A DNA stretch of 64,000 bases from Bombus terrestris (GCF_910591885.1 NC_063271.1:17973001-18037000), one strand, 5' to 3'. Positions 50,321 through 63,594 are shown, counted from the stretch's first letter. Numbers and translations are program-made. The notes: generated from the letters alone by a model not told the origin.

Positions 50321-53300
50321 TCCAAACGAGCCAAGAAAGTTCCTTTCGCTTCATGGTACCTTGGTCTCGAATCATGCAATGTTGTAACATTGTTCTTGTT
50401 CTTGCACATAATTTATTGTTGTAATTTCCTGTTACAGCTGTAATTTGGAAACTTTCGTTGCGGAAGGATATTCATGATAGTACGTATAAATGATTGTCCT
50501 TAGATTTTTAATATTTATACTTACAAGTAGATAAACTGGAAATGAAACAACAAAAGTTGTTACTTTAAAATTTTGTTTTACATTAAGGCTTTTTTAAAGA
50601 GAAGGAATAGTCAATATTGCAATCTTCAGGGAGAGCAGGTATTACATTGTAATATCTTGATATGATTATTAATATAATATTATTAAATATATACATATTA
50701 CTATTTCCAAATCTTGTACTATCGCATATACCAATAAGAAGAAATCTTCTTCAAAGAAATTTTACAGTTCCTAGTAGAGTAGATGTAGTTAATACATAGT
50801 ATTCTTTAGATGCATTTTTAATATTTCAGGATGTTTCAAAGTACAAAGTTTGATACTAATTTGTATATAATTTAATTGATGAACTCTTCGTTATAACGTA
50901 TTTTCTTTATCAAAATATTAACACGTTTCGATTCAACGTTTTGCTTAATAAGAAAAGGTTGTAATAAGAGCTTCGACTATAAACACTTTGTTATGAAATT
51001 ATAGGCATATGTTGTATTACGAAAACACTTGCAGTTGTACAATTCCTCGATAGCGACGCGTGTCCGCCACGAAAGGCGATTGGAATTCCACTTTCCACGT
51101 GAGGCATATTTCTTGCCTTTGTCTGCACTCGGAAGCGGACAGAGGCATCGGTGCGCTCATAAATAAGGCATAACCGTGAACGTAGGCGAGTTGGCCTTGC
51201 TCGTGTGTGTCTGCCAACGGGACGTGGCCTCCACTTCTTATGCCCACCATAAGAGGGTGAAGGAGCGCGGGGCTAACTTGGGAGTAGGGAAAAAACTACC
51301 ACGAGCTAAATAAGTAGTCACTTAGAGGATGCTTTTAGCTCGATAACTAGGCTACCTCCCTTATGTTTATAGGCATCATGCTTAAGTGGACTCTGGTGGA
51401 CAGTAAACTCCCTCGATGATGCTTCCTCAATGATTGAATTAAGAAACTCTTTGGTCTTTTAAAGCTTTGCGTGACACTATACACATTGACGCACGACCAT
51501 GGATGGTATGGTTCATTCATGTAACATTCACAATCCAAAAAGATAGGGATGATAAAATAGTCGGAAAAAGTATATGATGATAGTATGAAGATCTTTACAT
51601 TGAATTGTGTATTTCTTGTTTAAAATTCCAATTAAAGATCGTTCTATAGGTTTCTTTATGAATCGAAATGATTGATATTCCAGTCGTTATAGAAGCGTAT
51701 CCTTTTAAGAACTAAACATTGGCAAAGAAAAGTAATTATTTTGCAATAAAAGTTAGGAAGAGTTTAAAAGCATTATTATTTGAATCGAATCTTATTAACG
51801 ATGGCGATGGTAACGTAATCGATAATTTCCTCATTCTCTGGTATATGTGTATATTAAATGTAATAAGATCGAAACATTAAAAAATAACGTAAGATAGGAA
51901 GAGAAGTTAGCCTGTTTTTAAACATTATTAAAAATATCTCGCAAATTAATAGCCTCACTTTTTAGCAAAATCTTCAAAGACTAAAATTTAGACCATAGTA
52001 AACTTATCGTTAATCCCCTTGTCTCTTACTACGTATTACTTTTTTAATCCCTAATACCTAATAATAATATACGGCAATAATATAGATTATAATCATAATC
52101 TCCAATAATCCGAAATTAGAAATACCATTTTAAGCGACTACTTGATTATTATTCGCTAAATATAAACTATTCTTTTTGTTTAATCATTTACTTCTTAAGT
52201 GTAGTCGAAGATAATCGACTATAATCGAGTGTCGAGTATAATCCTATAATTAATTATCACGATACATCGAAATCCGCATACTTGTACAAATATTAACTCC
52301 AATGGATCATAAATCAACTTCTTTAAGGCTATTCAATTTGGATTAACAACATTCAACGTATCGTTGCGATTTTATGGCAATTACTAATCCAACTAATCCT
52401 TTCTTAAGGGAATTTTAAATATTTATCGCATAGTTGTAGTTTATATTTTGTTCTATTCTCCTTCTTAAAAAAAAAGAAAGAAAAGAAGAGAGAATATTCA
52501 TATACCATGAAAAAACTCCAAAGATCTAACAGACTTTTATTGTTACAATCCTTTCCAACTCGCTCGTCGTTCCCTTAAATAACTTTGCGTTACTTTGCCG
52601 CATACGCAGCACGAGCAAACAATGTTACGAGTAAACTTCACCTTTTTGTTGCTTCGCCATGCGATTGCCCGTCGAACGCGTAATCGAGGCTTGCAAACTT
52701 CTTTGCACGAGTGTTTCCCTCCCCGAGGACGTGTACATGCATTATAGCAGCTTATGTAGTAGCTAAAGAAGTTAACGCGGCTAAAAGATTAAGAATCGTG
52801 ACCGGTTAATCGCGAGTCACGATTCTCAAGAATTTTCGATATTGGGTATCCGGGTTACGATGTATTTAAAACCACACTGTTATGTAAAACGTGCGGAAAA
52901 TTATTTATTAAACGATAAAAGGCAGTCATCCGAAGAACGTGGGTAGAAAAAGAAAAATGTTGAATTTCCTATACGTGCATTCCTGTTGGTAAGTATTAGG
53001 ACATTTAGAGAAAACCAAGTTAGAACCTGATAAACCTTAGAGGGTAAAGAACTCATAAAATTTTTGAACAGTAGTACGTATGTAAATACATACATGTTTA
53101 AAACGATACGATGTACATACTTCAGAACGCAACTATCCACAGACCAATCGCGATCTCGATAATATCGTAATACGGGTGGAAACGCTTTGCCTTAGAAACG
53201 TGACTCTGTTCGCCCATCTAATCATAATTTCACGATGAATTTCTTTCTTCGATGTTTCTTTTTCTTTTCGATCGTTTTTGATTCTATCGAAAATATTGAC

Positions 53301-56096
53301 TAACAGATACGCCGAAGGATTTCACGAGTAATGTGCGCGCCACGAGTCCACGAGAGATAGCGGATCCGTTGTCGATAATGTTGGTGAAGAACGGACGGTT
53401 TTAAGGTGCTGATTTATCGAGAACGCCATTTAGAGATGAAAGCATACGCCGTTGAGGAAACGTGACTCGTTAATCGTTACCATCACCGATTTCTTCGACT
53501 AGTTATTAACGAGTCGCTGAATCGCTATGGCTAGGATATCGTATACACTGCGATAGTTACAGGCATTTGATCGTGTTGTTAGATGATTAAGGAAGGCATG
53601 GATTTCTGTGCTTAAGGATTGATCCTTGTTTCGTGTATAATTTGTAGTTAGATATATAAAGTGTTAAATTAAAGAAATCTTATCTGCGTTTGCTATTTTA
53701 CGCATATGTAGCTAATTGTATACGAAAAAATTCAAACACGTTTAACGAAATTTTAAACCCTGTTTGCTTCCATTTTAGTGGAGCATAACAAATTAACCAA
53801 GATCGTTTTTCTTGTTTCGTTTTTTCTTTTAATTCTTGTCAACAGAAATGTTTGAATGATCGTGTTCTCTCGTGTCATTCACAATGTCCACCAATTTGCA
53901 TAACACGTCCTCGTTACCGAAACGCCTGAATCGTTGCAAAAAAGAAACGGTAAAGAAGTAAGTAACTTACAAGAATAAAGGAAGAGCTCCCGGCTACCTC
54001 GTGAGAATTCTATAAATTTTTCGAAAATCCGGCTAACGGTCAGTTTGCACGGCATTGTATCTTCCATGAACTGGTTACTTTCACAAAAACAGAAAAACCG
54101 AAAAGATAGGTAAAGACCGAATACTTACTCGTATACAACGTTGCCACGATTTACAAAGAAGAGAAAGGGACGCTAACGAGTGTGTTAATTATCGCATTCA
54201 ATTCATAATAAATTCAGAGCATGGAAATGGCTTTACGTAATCAAACGGTTTATCCATCCTAATGAAATCGTTATTTCTAATCCATTCATTCACTAATGCC
54301 AACAAATTATTGCTATAATCAATACTATGCAATAGTAACACAACCCTATTTTAGCTTCTCTTTTGCGACACAACATTCTAACATTCTATGGAACGGAAGT
54401 GTTCTATAAAGTTTGATTACAGTATAGTAATACATATATGTATATTTTAGTGTGGATCCAACACTGTAGCTATTCATGTGACATCATAATGGTTATGATG
54501 GAAATGCGTAGGTCTAATTATGAAAACTGGATATATCAGAAAAAAGGAACTCGGGTTAATAAGAATATAATTACAAAAGCAAGAAATATGGTATTAATAT
54601 GTAACTGATAATTAAATATCTTTAAGAAGAGGACGCACCTATTTCCCCAGCTCTCACACACACGTATACACGCACAATTTGAAACGTTAAAATACAAACC
54701 AAAATACAAACCAAAATTTTGGACAAAGTAATGTACACTTTTATATAATCTGTTAAATGTTATTAAAATTTATTCTGCATGATTTGGGTCGGTCTTGAAG
54801 GGAACATTTGCGGGCGGCAATTAAGCAATACCCGGTTCGTCGGTTACTTTTAATTGTTCTTAACGAAGCTAAACGCAGTCGTGGTCCACGTCACGGCGCA
54901 TAACAATGAATAACGGTCCTGGTGAACGAGTCCGTTTACTTTGTTCTCTATTGTCATCGCCGACGACAATGAGCACGCGACGGCTCGAAATGCGTATCAT
55001 TGATGTACGAGCCTTGTGTGTACCGAATAATTACGCATAAATCCAACCAAGATCAGTTTGTTTTATAAACTGCAGATATTTTGCGTAATATGTATAACGC
55101 TCTTATTATGCGAGTGTAGTTTATATTCGTATAGATGCATGTTCATATCCAGTAATGTACAACTAAATTAAATCATTAACTTTATAATCAAATTTCAAAT
55201 TAAAATTACGAAGGAGATTTTAGAAAGAAAGACCTTAATTTTTTTACTTACATTTTTTAAATATTTTCATTCGCTCCTAAGTAAATCAACTGGTAAATTA
55301 AAATTTATTTATTATTTATTATTAATATTTTAAAACGTGAGTAAAAATAATAGGTGTATCGCATCTGACGGAATCGCTTGTTCCCATGTCTCGAACGCGT
55401 CTCGATAGCTCGTTAACCGGTTTCGATCGCGTTCCATTTACTCCTTGAACTTCAACTTTACTCGTGTGCTTAATAACGAAAATGGACACGTGACACGCAC
55501 TGTTTACCCTTCGAAAAGTTATCCGTATTTCATAAAGTCATTCTAATTTAACTACTAAAATAAAATAACATTTCCGTTTCTTCGATAAAATCCCTAATAT
55601 CTTATGCATCACTAATGACATATTTCTGTTATCGCGCATTGTTAACTTTATATCCTACATCTGTGCCATGTATAATATTCTTAGATTAACGCTTTTAATA
55701 ATGTTACAATATAATAATATTAGAAAATAATATAAATATTATAATTCTAGAATGCTCCACATTTCGTAACCATTGAAAACATGTAATATCGATCAAATAA
55801 CAGTTCTACTTTATGATTAGAAATTCGTATATGCGCCACACTTTGAACAACTACTTTATACCGATTTTCTTTACATATGTCAAATCTTACATACAATGTT
55901 ACGTTTATAATAATTGAAATCTTTTGAAGCTGAAGAAAACGAAAATACAAAGATAACGTAATTAGTCGCGATGCATAGGAAAGCAAGGGCTATTTGTCAA
56001 TGAGTTAACGAAATGAAGTTGATCGTGGGCCGCGCGATTCGATACGGTTGCAATCAACTTCGGCGTGGAATTCGAAAAAGTGTGCACTTCACTCAC
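50321..56096. other. Non-coding stretch, probably 5' part of the giant intron
   Basis: AT-rich with GC-richer islands at 51,030-51,260, 52,600-52,730, 53,290-53,540 and 54,780-54,990. The island at 51.0-51.25 kb has a 77-codon minus-strand frame (including QEICLTWKVEFQSPFVADTR), but no splice signals frame it. These islands are candidates for enhancers. No gene is supported. Confidence 0.35.
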
Positions 56097-56180
56097 CGTC
56101 AGCTCGGCATTTCGCCCGGCGTCGTTCGACTGTCGCCGATGGAAACCCGTCACGCTCGAGAATATCGTCGACACGATCAT
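56097..56180 (-). CDS. Candidate first coding exon of the coiled-coil gene
   Basis: On the minus strand an ATG at 56180 opens 28 codons, in two parts MIVSTIFSSVTGFHRRQ and SNDAGRNAELT, up to a strong donor GACG|GTGAGT. An in-frame TGA stands a few codons upstream, so the ATG is a credible start after a 5' UTR. The exon ends in phase 0. The next known minus-strand acceptor exon (24217) also begins in phase 0, and joining them gives a sensible transition into the coiled coil. That would imply a ~31.9-kb first intron. The junction is inference: phase agreement alone has a one-in-three chance, and unseen exons may lie between. The opposite strand is also open here with an arginine/histidine-rich frame that I reject. 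Confidence 0.42.
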
Positions 56181-56600
56181 GCGGCTACGATGTTTCACTG
56201 GTCACCTTTAGATCGAATAATTACAGTGCCGCGAAATCGGAAACATCACGTAGACACCGATTTGAAAATAATGTTTTGCAACGCTGCAGTCACTCTACGA
56301 TTACGCGTTTCCGTTACCGTATTCTTGACTAGACGTAAGTTTCGTTAATTTCGGTCACAGCAGCTTGAAATTTGATATTTTTCCAACGTGTTCACTAGAC
56401 GAATACTTAGATTGCTGTACGATCTACGAAACACACCTGACCAATGGTCGAACGATACTGAGCCGGTGGCACAGTCGCGAATCTCCCACTAGACTGCCAC
56501 CACCCCCTCCCTTTGAGTACCAACTCAGCTCAAATCGTCAAGTGAGCAACCCTTGGCGGTCTTCTATGAAAAAACAAATATTTGTAGGAAACTTTAGATT
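56181..56600 (-). promoter_or_regulatory. Putative promoter and 5' UTR region upstream of the 56.1-kb exon
   Basis: GC-richer than its surroundings and CG-containing (CGTAATCGTAGAGTGAC on minus). It lies directly upstream of the candidate start codon. No TATA box or initiator can be assigned. Confidence depends entirely on the exon call. Confidence 0.3.
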
Positions 56601-59353
56601 TCAACCAAGCTAAGTGGAAATTTCCGCCCTTATAAATTAACAGTTTTACGTTTATAAATCTATGTATATCATCTAAAATGATCTCTGAAAGCTAATTTCT
56701 AATAAATATGAAAGGATATAGTGATTAATTTATTTAAAATGGAAGATCTAGTGGAACAATAGTTATTTTTGTTTCAATGGAATTAAGACTTTAATATTTA
56801 ATAATTTCAACATTGATACTTATTTTATATAATTAGTTTTGATAATTAGTTTTTATCATTAACTTTTATTTGATTCATGCGATTGTAGTAGCTCTTTATG
56901 TTTTCTATTATATATCGTACGTGACATTGTGAACACATATGTAACACGTTACACAGATGAAGAACTCAGCTCGAACAACCTAAAATCGCGTAGTATAGAA
57001 ACAATGTTCTAAAGGAAAGCAAAACAGTTCCATGATGACTTGAAGCGAGGCTTAACGCACTGTAAATAGTCGTGTACGAATAGAATATATTTTGTAAGCG
57101 AAAACGTGGCAAAACTTGCGAAACCTGGTAATCACAATAAATGCGGCAATAAGTATCAACGCGCGATTTACTATCCATTGAATTTGTTGAACACGTAAAC
57201 TACAGGCTGTCGCCGTTAGACCAATGCTGAAAATACTCCTTCCATGTATTTAACCATGTGTGCGCACATGTACACAAGATATGTAAAAGGTGATACAAAA
57301 TTAGTAATCCCAAAAATCGAAGATTTAACCGAAAATAAACTTTTAGCTGATAAAATTTTCACCTTAAAATTGAGAATAAACGTTTGGATGATAGTAGTAG
57401 GGGTACCACTGGTTGAGACTCGTTGCTATAAGTCATTTTGTTAAAGCTATTAAAACATGCGCTTTTGTTTCTTTCTTTGCAGTTATTATTCTTGAACCTC
57501 TCAGCATCAAAACACCGTTTCAAGTAGACTTGACCCATGTTAAATATGTTAGTAAATTAATATTTCTATTTCATTCCATTTTCTGTTCTATTTTACCTTC
57601 TCGCGTACTTTTCATCGATAACACTTTGTTATCTCATTAAACTTAAGTACTTTATCATGTTTTTTTATCATGTTTATCATTTCATTATGTTACTATAACT
57701 ATAATTTATTAGTCCGCCAAATTGGTCCATTTACAACCTATCAATATTACTTTTAGTAGCAAAATTGACAGGATACGTTTTACTTACTTTAGTGAAACAT
57801 CGTATGACCCTTTCGTGACCCTTTTTTCACACGCTGTAAAGTAATAGTGAATCAAACGTGAATTATTTTCCACGGTGTCTGTGATCTTGTACTTTAATGA
57901 TATACGTGATGCACACTATCATGTGCTCTGTTCCCCAGAGGGTGTACAGATTATAATAGTGGCACCATTATAAAACCTTCGAGATAGCCAGTTATGAGTC
58001 ACGCTTACGGTGTAGAAGGAAACATCACGGCGGTATAAATGTTAATATTGCTCGTTTATTAGAAACCAGTAGAACGCTGCTCCACGGCTAACAGAAGTAT
58101 GTACATACGTATCATTTATGCTATTAAACTTCACGCGTGTACAATCGTTCGGGGTTTCGTTTATTTCATCAAAGAGAACACTAAAAGCGCAAGATTAAAA
58201 CTACCAAGTCAGACAACCTTCAGGCCATTACGTAATCACGTATTTTCCAGAAGGTCAAGTAACTTTTTAACATCAATCGACGGATGATTGCACCCTTTGA
58301 GAGGTAGCCGCGCGTGAGTCCACCTATAGCTAGCAATAATGTTGAAAAATCAATGCAATCTGTGTCCAACGATGATTTCGTTCGAGACGCTAAAGAAAAA
58401 TTTTTATATCGTCGTTGATTATTTAAAACTGATATTTTTAGTGAATTGATGATGAGCAAGCAGCCGATATAATTGTTTATGAAAAACCAGAAACTCTAAA
58501 CACTGTATTTTGCTTTTCATTATTTTAATATTGTTTGGTTAACATTAGTTACCACAGAGCATCCAACTTTCTAAGGGTGCTCTGGTAGCTATTCGTTACA
58601 TATGTATGTAATATATGTTAGAATTTCTTTTAGTATCTATTATATAAGATTATGTTTCCTAGCAATTATTAATTCTAAAGCAATTAATGAAATAAGTAAT
58701 TAATAAAATTAGTGATCCTTTGTTCATAAACAATTTCAGAATTATGTAAATATAGAATTTATTGTGTACAGATGTTTTCTTCTCTTCTGTACGTGAACTA
58801 TACTATAAATATTCAACTACTTATAAACCTGAAGATTTTTAGCTACTGTCTCCCTTCTTTCACGGATTTATTACTAGCAACGCCACTATTAGCAACGAAC
58901 TCAGGAAACGATAAAGTTAAACTCAGTATATTTTACTTCACTATTTTAACTATATATCTTATAAAATGAATCGTAAACTATGTACTTTTTACCTTGGTTT
59001 ATTTTTTTTACAGCCTATTCCTTGAGAATCGTGTTAATTCCAACCTTTATGTCAATAGTGTAAGTAGATCATCAACTTTAACAGATAATATAAGCTTTCA
59101 TCTACCCAAAAGCTTAAGCTTCTAAGCTTCTAATAAACTTCTAACAAATATGTTTAAATTAATAAAAGACTCAAAACCTTAATTTCTTTCAACTGCTTCA
59201 TAATTTATTAATATATGCCTATAGATGGACGAGTATCAAACACAATGTGATCCTAACAATGAGTCTATAGATGTATTATATTTGTCTTTTGCTGAAATGT
59301 ATTTCACATATCACCTCAATCTATCGGTTTTTCAGTAGTTGAAACAGTTTAAT
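56601..59353. other. Non-coding stretch
   Basis: AT-rich, with scattered short open frames of poor composition. Nothing supported. Confidence 0.4.
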
Positions 59354-59560
59354 TCAATCGCAGTCGGACAATAGCTCGGTCGCAAATGTCGATGTTCCCG
59401 GTTCTTTGATCTCTTTCTTGCTCACGCGATCTCTTCTCTGGCATGGCTCTCCCACATTTGGTTCTAACCTGACCGCATTCCAGGAAGAATCTGTGTCTCC
59501 GCCTATCAGAATGCACTTTACATCGTTTTCGACGCGCGAAATTGCAGCATCAATGCGCAT
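59354..59560 (-). CDS. Candidate small minus-strand ORF or exon
   Basis: ATG at 59560 to TGA at 59354-59356, 68 residues, reading MRIDAAISRVENDVKCILIG, then SSWNAVRLEPNVGEPCQRRD and KKEIKEPGTSTFATELLSDC. Charged and polar, protein-like composition in a GC-richer patch. An internal GAT|GTAAAG could be a donor, making only the first 13 codons coding. No domain is recognised and no neighbour supports it. Confidence 0.22.
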   Translation of the reverse strand: MRIDAAISRVENDVKCILIGGDTDSSWNAVRLEPNVGEPCQRRDRVSKKEIKEPGTSTFATELLSDCD

Positions 59561-60341
59561 GCTTTAACTTAATTGGATTGGTTAGATCGGCTAAAACAGT
59601 ACTTGAATAAACGCAGGCGTATTATTCAGAGAAAAATGAGGAGAATTTAAAGGATGTCGATGCGTTGAATTTGTGTTAGCCAAGAACTACTTGTTAGTAT
59701 TGTAATTAATAGGCCTTTGAAAAAATGTTTAATGATAAATGAAGCAATAATCAAGATTTTTCTAACCAATTAATGACCAAGATTTATTCCCACGTTTTGC
59801 CGATTATCTGTTATTTGCAATATCTAATGATTTGATTATGCGTTTCATGGATAGTTGTTTTGAAATGGAATCTAAATGAAAATTTGATTCACTCCTTAAA
59901 TGTTATAATTAGTACTCTACCTCTAATCTACTTGTTATAACGGATATTATAGTATACAATATACAATAATATTTTCCTGAACGGAACAGTTTCGATGCCG
60001 TTTCGTGACTGAACGACTAGTATGCAGTCTGTATCAACCTTCACATGGCCTGTACTGGTAGAACACGTAGTATGATTTCTTGACCCAGTAGCTCCGCGTC
60101 GCGTCGTCGTCAGGGTGCTTTATGGAAGATCGTCACCTACCTACATAGAACAAATCAAACCAATGCAACGTATCAAGTCAATAGGCTCAAACTAGTTCTA
60201 TTGGCCACCATAGCTATTAAGCTTGGCTGAATAACATCAACCTGTGCTTTTGAGCTCTTACCGTGGCACGCTGAACTATGGAATTATATGTTTTTGCCAG
60301 ACAAATGATACGAAGGTTTTCTCTACGGACATAGTGATTCT
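59561..60341. other. Non-coding stretch before the second piggyBac
   Basis: AT-rich, then a mildly GC-richer segment at 59,990-60,280. No gene or repeat recognised. Confidence 0.4.
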
Positions 60342-60599
60342 TTAACACTACAGCTACCGACACTTTGTGTATACCTATTCCTATCGTGTGCGGTCAAAAT
60401 GACCGGTGATTAAAGAAGTAATAGTTTTTATGATTTAACTTAGATAATGGTTAATTTATAACTAAATGTATATAAAATGATGAACTTTCATAAAATTTCG
60501 TCCAAATTTGCTTTTGTTTAATTTCAATTATAGACTTAAATAGAATCACACTTTTATTTATATAGAGATATATCTTATTCAACTTTGCTGCGTTTTTTA

Positions 60600-61254
60600 C
60601 AAGTTATTTTATTATCAAATGTACATTTGCCGCATAAATATTTCCCGCATCTTAAACAAATTTTCGTAATTTTGTAACCTTTACAATTTTTTACTTATCC
60701 TTGACAAGTTTTTTGTAGTATTTGTTGATAATTTTATTGCATGGTTTTTTTCCCGCGATTCTTTATGTAAAAGTAATGTATGTACTAGGTTTATAACAAT
60801 TTTGTGAATTCTCTGTAAATTGGCCCCATACTGTAGATACCATTGCAAATTTATTGGTTCGTAAACGTCGGCTTCTTTCGCTCATCTTATCAAATCGTAT
60901 ACACCTCATAATTTCAGCAAAGTCATTCCTTCTTATTGTTTTTAAAACAAATGCAGGTCTGCAAATTTTATTCCACAAATATTAGACATCTAAATTTTTT
61001 GCCTGATATGCACCGCGGGCATATAACAGAGCAATAAATGCATTTAGTTTTGTTGTATCCAGCTTCCTCGTAATCCCCAATACTCTAAATGCTTCTTCTT
61101 CGGTACATTTTATTATATAATACCTTATACGGTGATCAATGATAAGATAAAATGACCTAAAAATATTATGAACTGATGTATTACCAGGTTTGAGACTTGC
61201 ATCTATTTCTTTCCAAACTGTTCCATTGGGCCCAGTTTCACTCTCTGCCGTCAA
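60600..61254 (-). pseudogene. piggyBac transposase remnant, copy 2
   Basis: Minus-strand pieces in order: VWKEIDASLKPGNTSVHNIF, KCTEEEAFRVLGITRKLDTT and KLNAFIALLYARGAYQAKNL ending in V, then a stop (TAA, 60984 region). After the stop come LWNKICRPAFVLKTIRRNDF, AEIMRCIRFDKMSERSRRL and TVWGQFTENSQNCYKPSTY. The DDD core is missing and the cysteine-rich C terminus follows at about 60,600-60,690. Here it keeps its end (CGKCTFDNKITCKKRSKVE then a stop). The stop after LDV and the deletion junction (TTTACATAAAGAATC, near 60,766) are the same as in copy 1. Confidence 0.88.
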
Positions 61255-61650
61255 CGATAATTTCTTTCCTTTTTGCCCTCATGCAAACGCTTATTTATAA
61301 TATTCAACTCTGATTCGGTTGTAAATAGCTTTTCATGTGTTTCCATGCCGTTTTCAGTTGCTAAACATTCTCGTTCATCGCACACTGAACAGTCTTCTTC
61401 TATGTCCGTTATCTTTTTTATAATTTTTTTTTTTGAAAAATCCTGATATTATTAGAGTAAATATTTATCACAAAATAATACCATGTACGGAATATAAAAT
61501 TATTGTCAAATTTGATATGCTTTATTTTTCCTTTTATAACAACTTTACACAAAACGCTCTGAGATGCTTTCTGTCTGAGTTTTAGAGATAACAAATTTAG
61601 ATGTCGACTAATCGACTTAGAAACCGAGATGTATTCTAGTCGAAAAGACA

Positions 61651-62036
61651 TTTTTTTTTTTTTATTTATTAGAATATTTACAATCAATTCTCGTTGAGAA
61701 TTTTCAGTAACTTCATTTGGCGTGATACAATGACATGGTTTATAATAGTTTTATATTGTTGGTTCTAGTAGGATCTAAGGATTTAATCTAAAGCGGATTT
61801 TCTTTTTAGTCTGCGGATCTGGTCCGTCATGTCAAGTAGTTGGGTGACTAATGGGTTATGGTGGTTGTTGACTCTTGCGTTATATCTGCTTCTGGACCTG
61901 TATATTTCATCTTTGACTGTAGGTATCTTGAGGTCGTGGTGGATTGTTTCGTTGGTAACATACCAGGGTGCATTTATTGGGGATCTTAGCGTTTTCGATT
62001 GGAAGCATTGGAGTATTTCAATATTGGAATTACTTG
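61651..62036 (-). mobile_element. 5'-truncated jockey-type non-LTR retrotransposon
   Basis: On the minus strand the insert begins within the C-terminal end of a reverse-transcriptase ORF: SNSNIEILQCFQSKTLR, then NAPWYVTNETIHHDLKIPTV, KDEIYRSRSRYNARV and a stop after RRLKRKSALD. It continues into a ~130-bp 3' UTR and ends in AATAAATAAAAAAAAAAAAA at 61651. A perfect 10-bp target duplication CGAAAAGACA flanks it at 61641-61650 and 62037-62046. The QRFQSK(T)LR...APWYVTN motif is typical of jockey elements. Severe 5' truncation is the usual outcome of target-primed reverse transcription. It landed inside the piggyBac copy and is therefore younger than the DNA around it. Confidence 0.9.
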
Positions 62037-62673
62037 CGAAAAGACAATAGCAAGTAAAAATATGATCTTTGACCATTGGAGATGACCATTCTCCACCAAC
62101 GGTTACTCGAGGGTGGAATTGGCAAAGCTTTTCCCGTGTTTTATAGCAATGAGCAATAACTGTAAGAAACTTCTTGACTTTTAAAATGTTTGTAACAATG
62201 AACTGTAAAAAGTGCTAAATTTTACGGTGATTAGGATTAGGATTAGGTGACCTTAGGATTATAATGGGCCTGAGTTGATATGTCTTGACAGTTGGTGGCT
62301 ATCTTGATCGAGGAATGGATTGTTTTATGACAAGATTACGGGTGTAACAACTGTTATTATTTATTATACTAATTTTCTTTGTCATTTGATCTTGTGGTAG
62401 CCTTTTCTTTGTACTGATTGCATTTATTTTAAGAATAACTAACATATTTTGTCGGACGGTCAAAATGACCACTCACGGTAAGCAAGGCAGAATATAAATG
62501 TTTCTCAGAAAATAAAAGAGCAAACTAAAATTAAATACAGGAAAATATATTGCATGCGTGTTTTAGAAAAAGTCAGAAATTACGAAGCGATATGATAAAG
62601 ATTAAATATGGTTAAATTTGTGTAGAAATCGCGAGAACGGCCAATTTGACCGCTCCGGTAAGTTTAGTGTTAA

Positions 62674-63594
62674 GATAAAAATTTCATGTGATCGTGATCG
62701 TGAGCATAATTTTGCAATAATTAAAATAGTTGACGATACTTTGGTACTTCCAATGGCGGATCCCAATAATAATAAAAATATAACATTAATATTACTACAG
62801 TCTGCAACATTTTTTACGTACACAATTAATGTGAATGTAATTATTTCAGCTATACATTGAGTACTTCTTTATTCAACATATAGGAAATTATGGGAGGTTA
62901 TAAGGAAGCCTACGTCACTTCCTGAGAAATATGGCCACGAGAAACTGTGGTTTTCGAAAGAACTCGATAAAACCACAAGCCGCACGATTGTCCTTGGTGA
63001 CCAGCTAAATGTATTTCAGTGAAATACTTTTTTTATTGATTTCAGTTGAAAGGGATAACAACGCTGTATCCGTGAGAAATCTATTTCACGAGGACTACTT
63101 TTGTGGGATATTTGTAGGTCACTTTATCCAATTGATATTGATAAGTTGTTTGAAGCGTTTCATTATGTCATGTATATTTCTACATTTAATTTCTTTTTTC
63201 TAATTTAACCAATCGATGAAATTATTATTCGTTTAGAATGAAACGTTCCTCTTCACTTAAGCTTAAATTTTTTAATGGATAAGGACAATCGATGTTTATT
63301 AATCGCTAAAAATGCTTCATTTTTCACGCAATTCGTTTACTATTGGAGAAACTTCATAAGATTCTGTTACTTATGTTTAAAATGCTGTTGGAGTTACAAA
63401 ATTAAGGAAAACAAATACATATGTATTTTGTACAATATATTTTGTATTTAAAGTCTCCCTATTCCATAAATACTGTTAAATACATACTGAGAGACAATCG
63501 AATCCCTAGTACAGCGAACGCATCAGAGAAGAGCTTTCACTGTAATCCTTTGTATCTCCCTACAATTATCGAAACGCGACTTCAATAGCATTTC
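62674..63594. other. Non-coding stretch
   Basis: AT-rich with short open frames only. No gene, RNA or repeat seen. Confidence 0.4.

Larger units (their letters stand above)
60342..62673 (-). mobile_element. Defective piggyBac element, copy 2
   Basis: The element is bounded by TTAA at 60342-60345 and 62670-62673. Terminal repeats TTAACACTACAGCTACCG and TTAACACTAAACTTACCG are recognisable versions of the perfect repeats of copy 1. Subterminal GGTCAAAATGACCGG motifs are present at both ends. It matches copy 1 along nearly its whole length but is ~800 bp longer. The extra DNA lies between about 61,490 and 62,325 and includes a jockey insertion of 386 bp. Small indels distinguish the copies. For example, copy 2 has 11 extra bases near 60,606 and lacks ~31 and ~45 bp in the transposase N terminus. 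Confidence 0.92.

Noticed and set aside
51017..51250. 77-codon minus-strand frame with QEICLTWKVEFQSPFV.
   Set aside because: No splice sites, no partner exon and no recognised domain. Left as part of a GC-rich patch.
56013..56348. 111-codon plus-strand frame followed by ACTAGAC|GTAAGT.
   Set aside because: Arg/His-rich improbable composition. The minus-strand exon in the same place has a better start context and donor. Kept only as an alternative.
62229..62248. TTAGGATTAGGATTAGG, resembling insect telomeric repeats (TTAGG).
   Set aside because: The period is six (GATTAG) rather than five, only about three copies exist, and it lies inside the extra segment of a transposon copy. Interstitial telomere is not supported.
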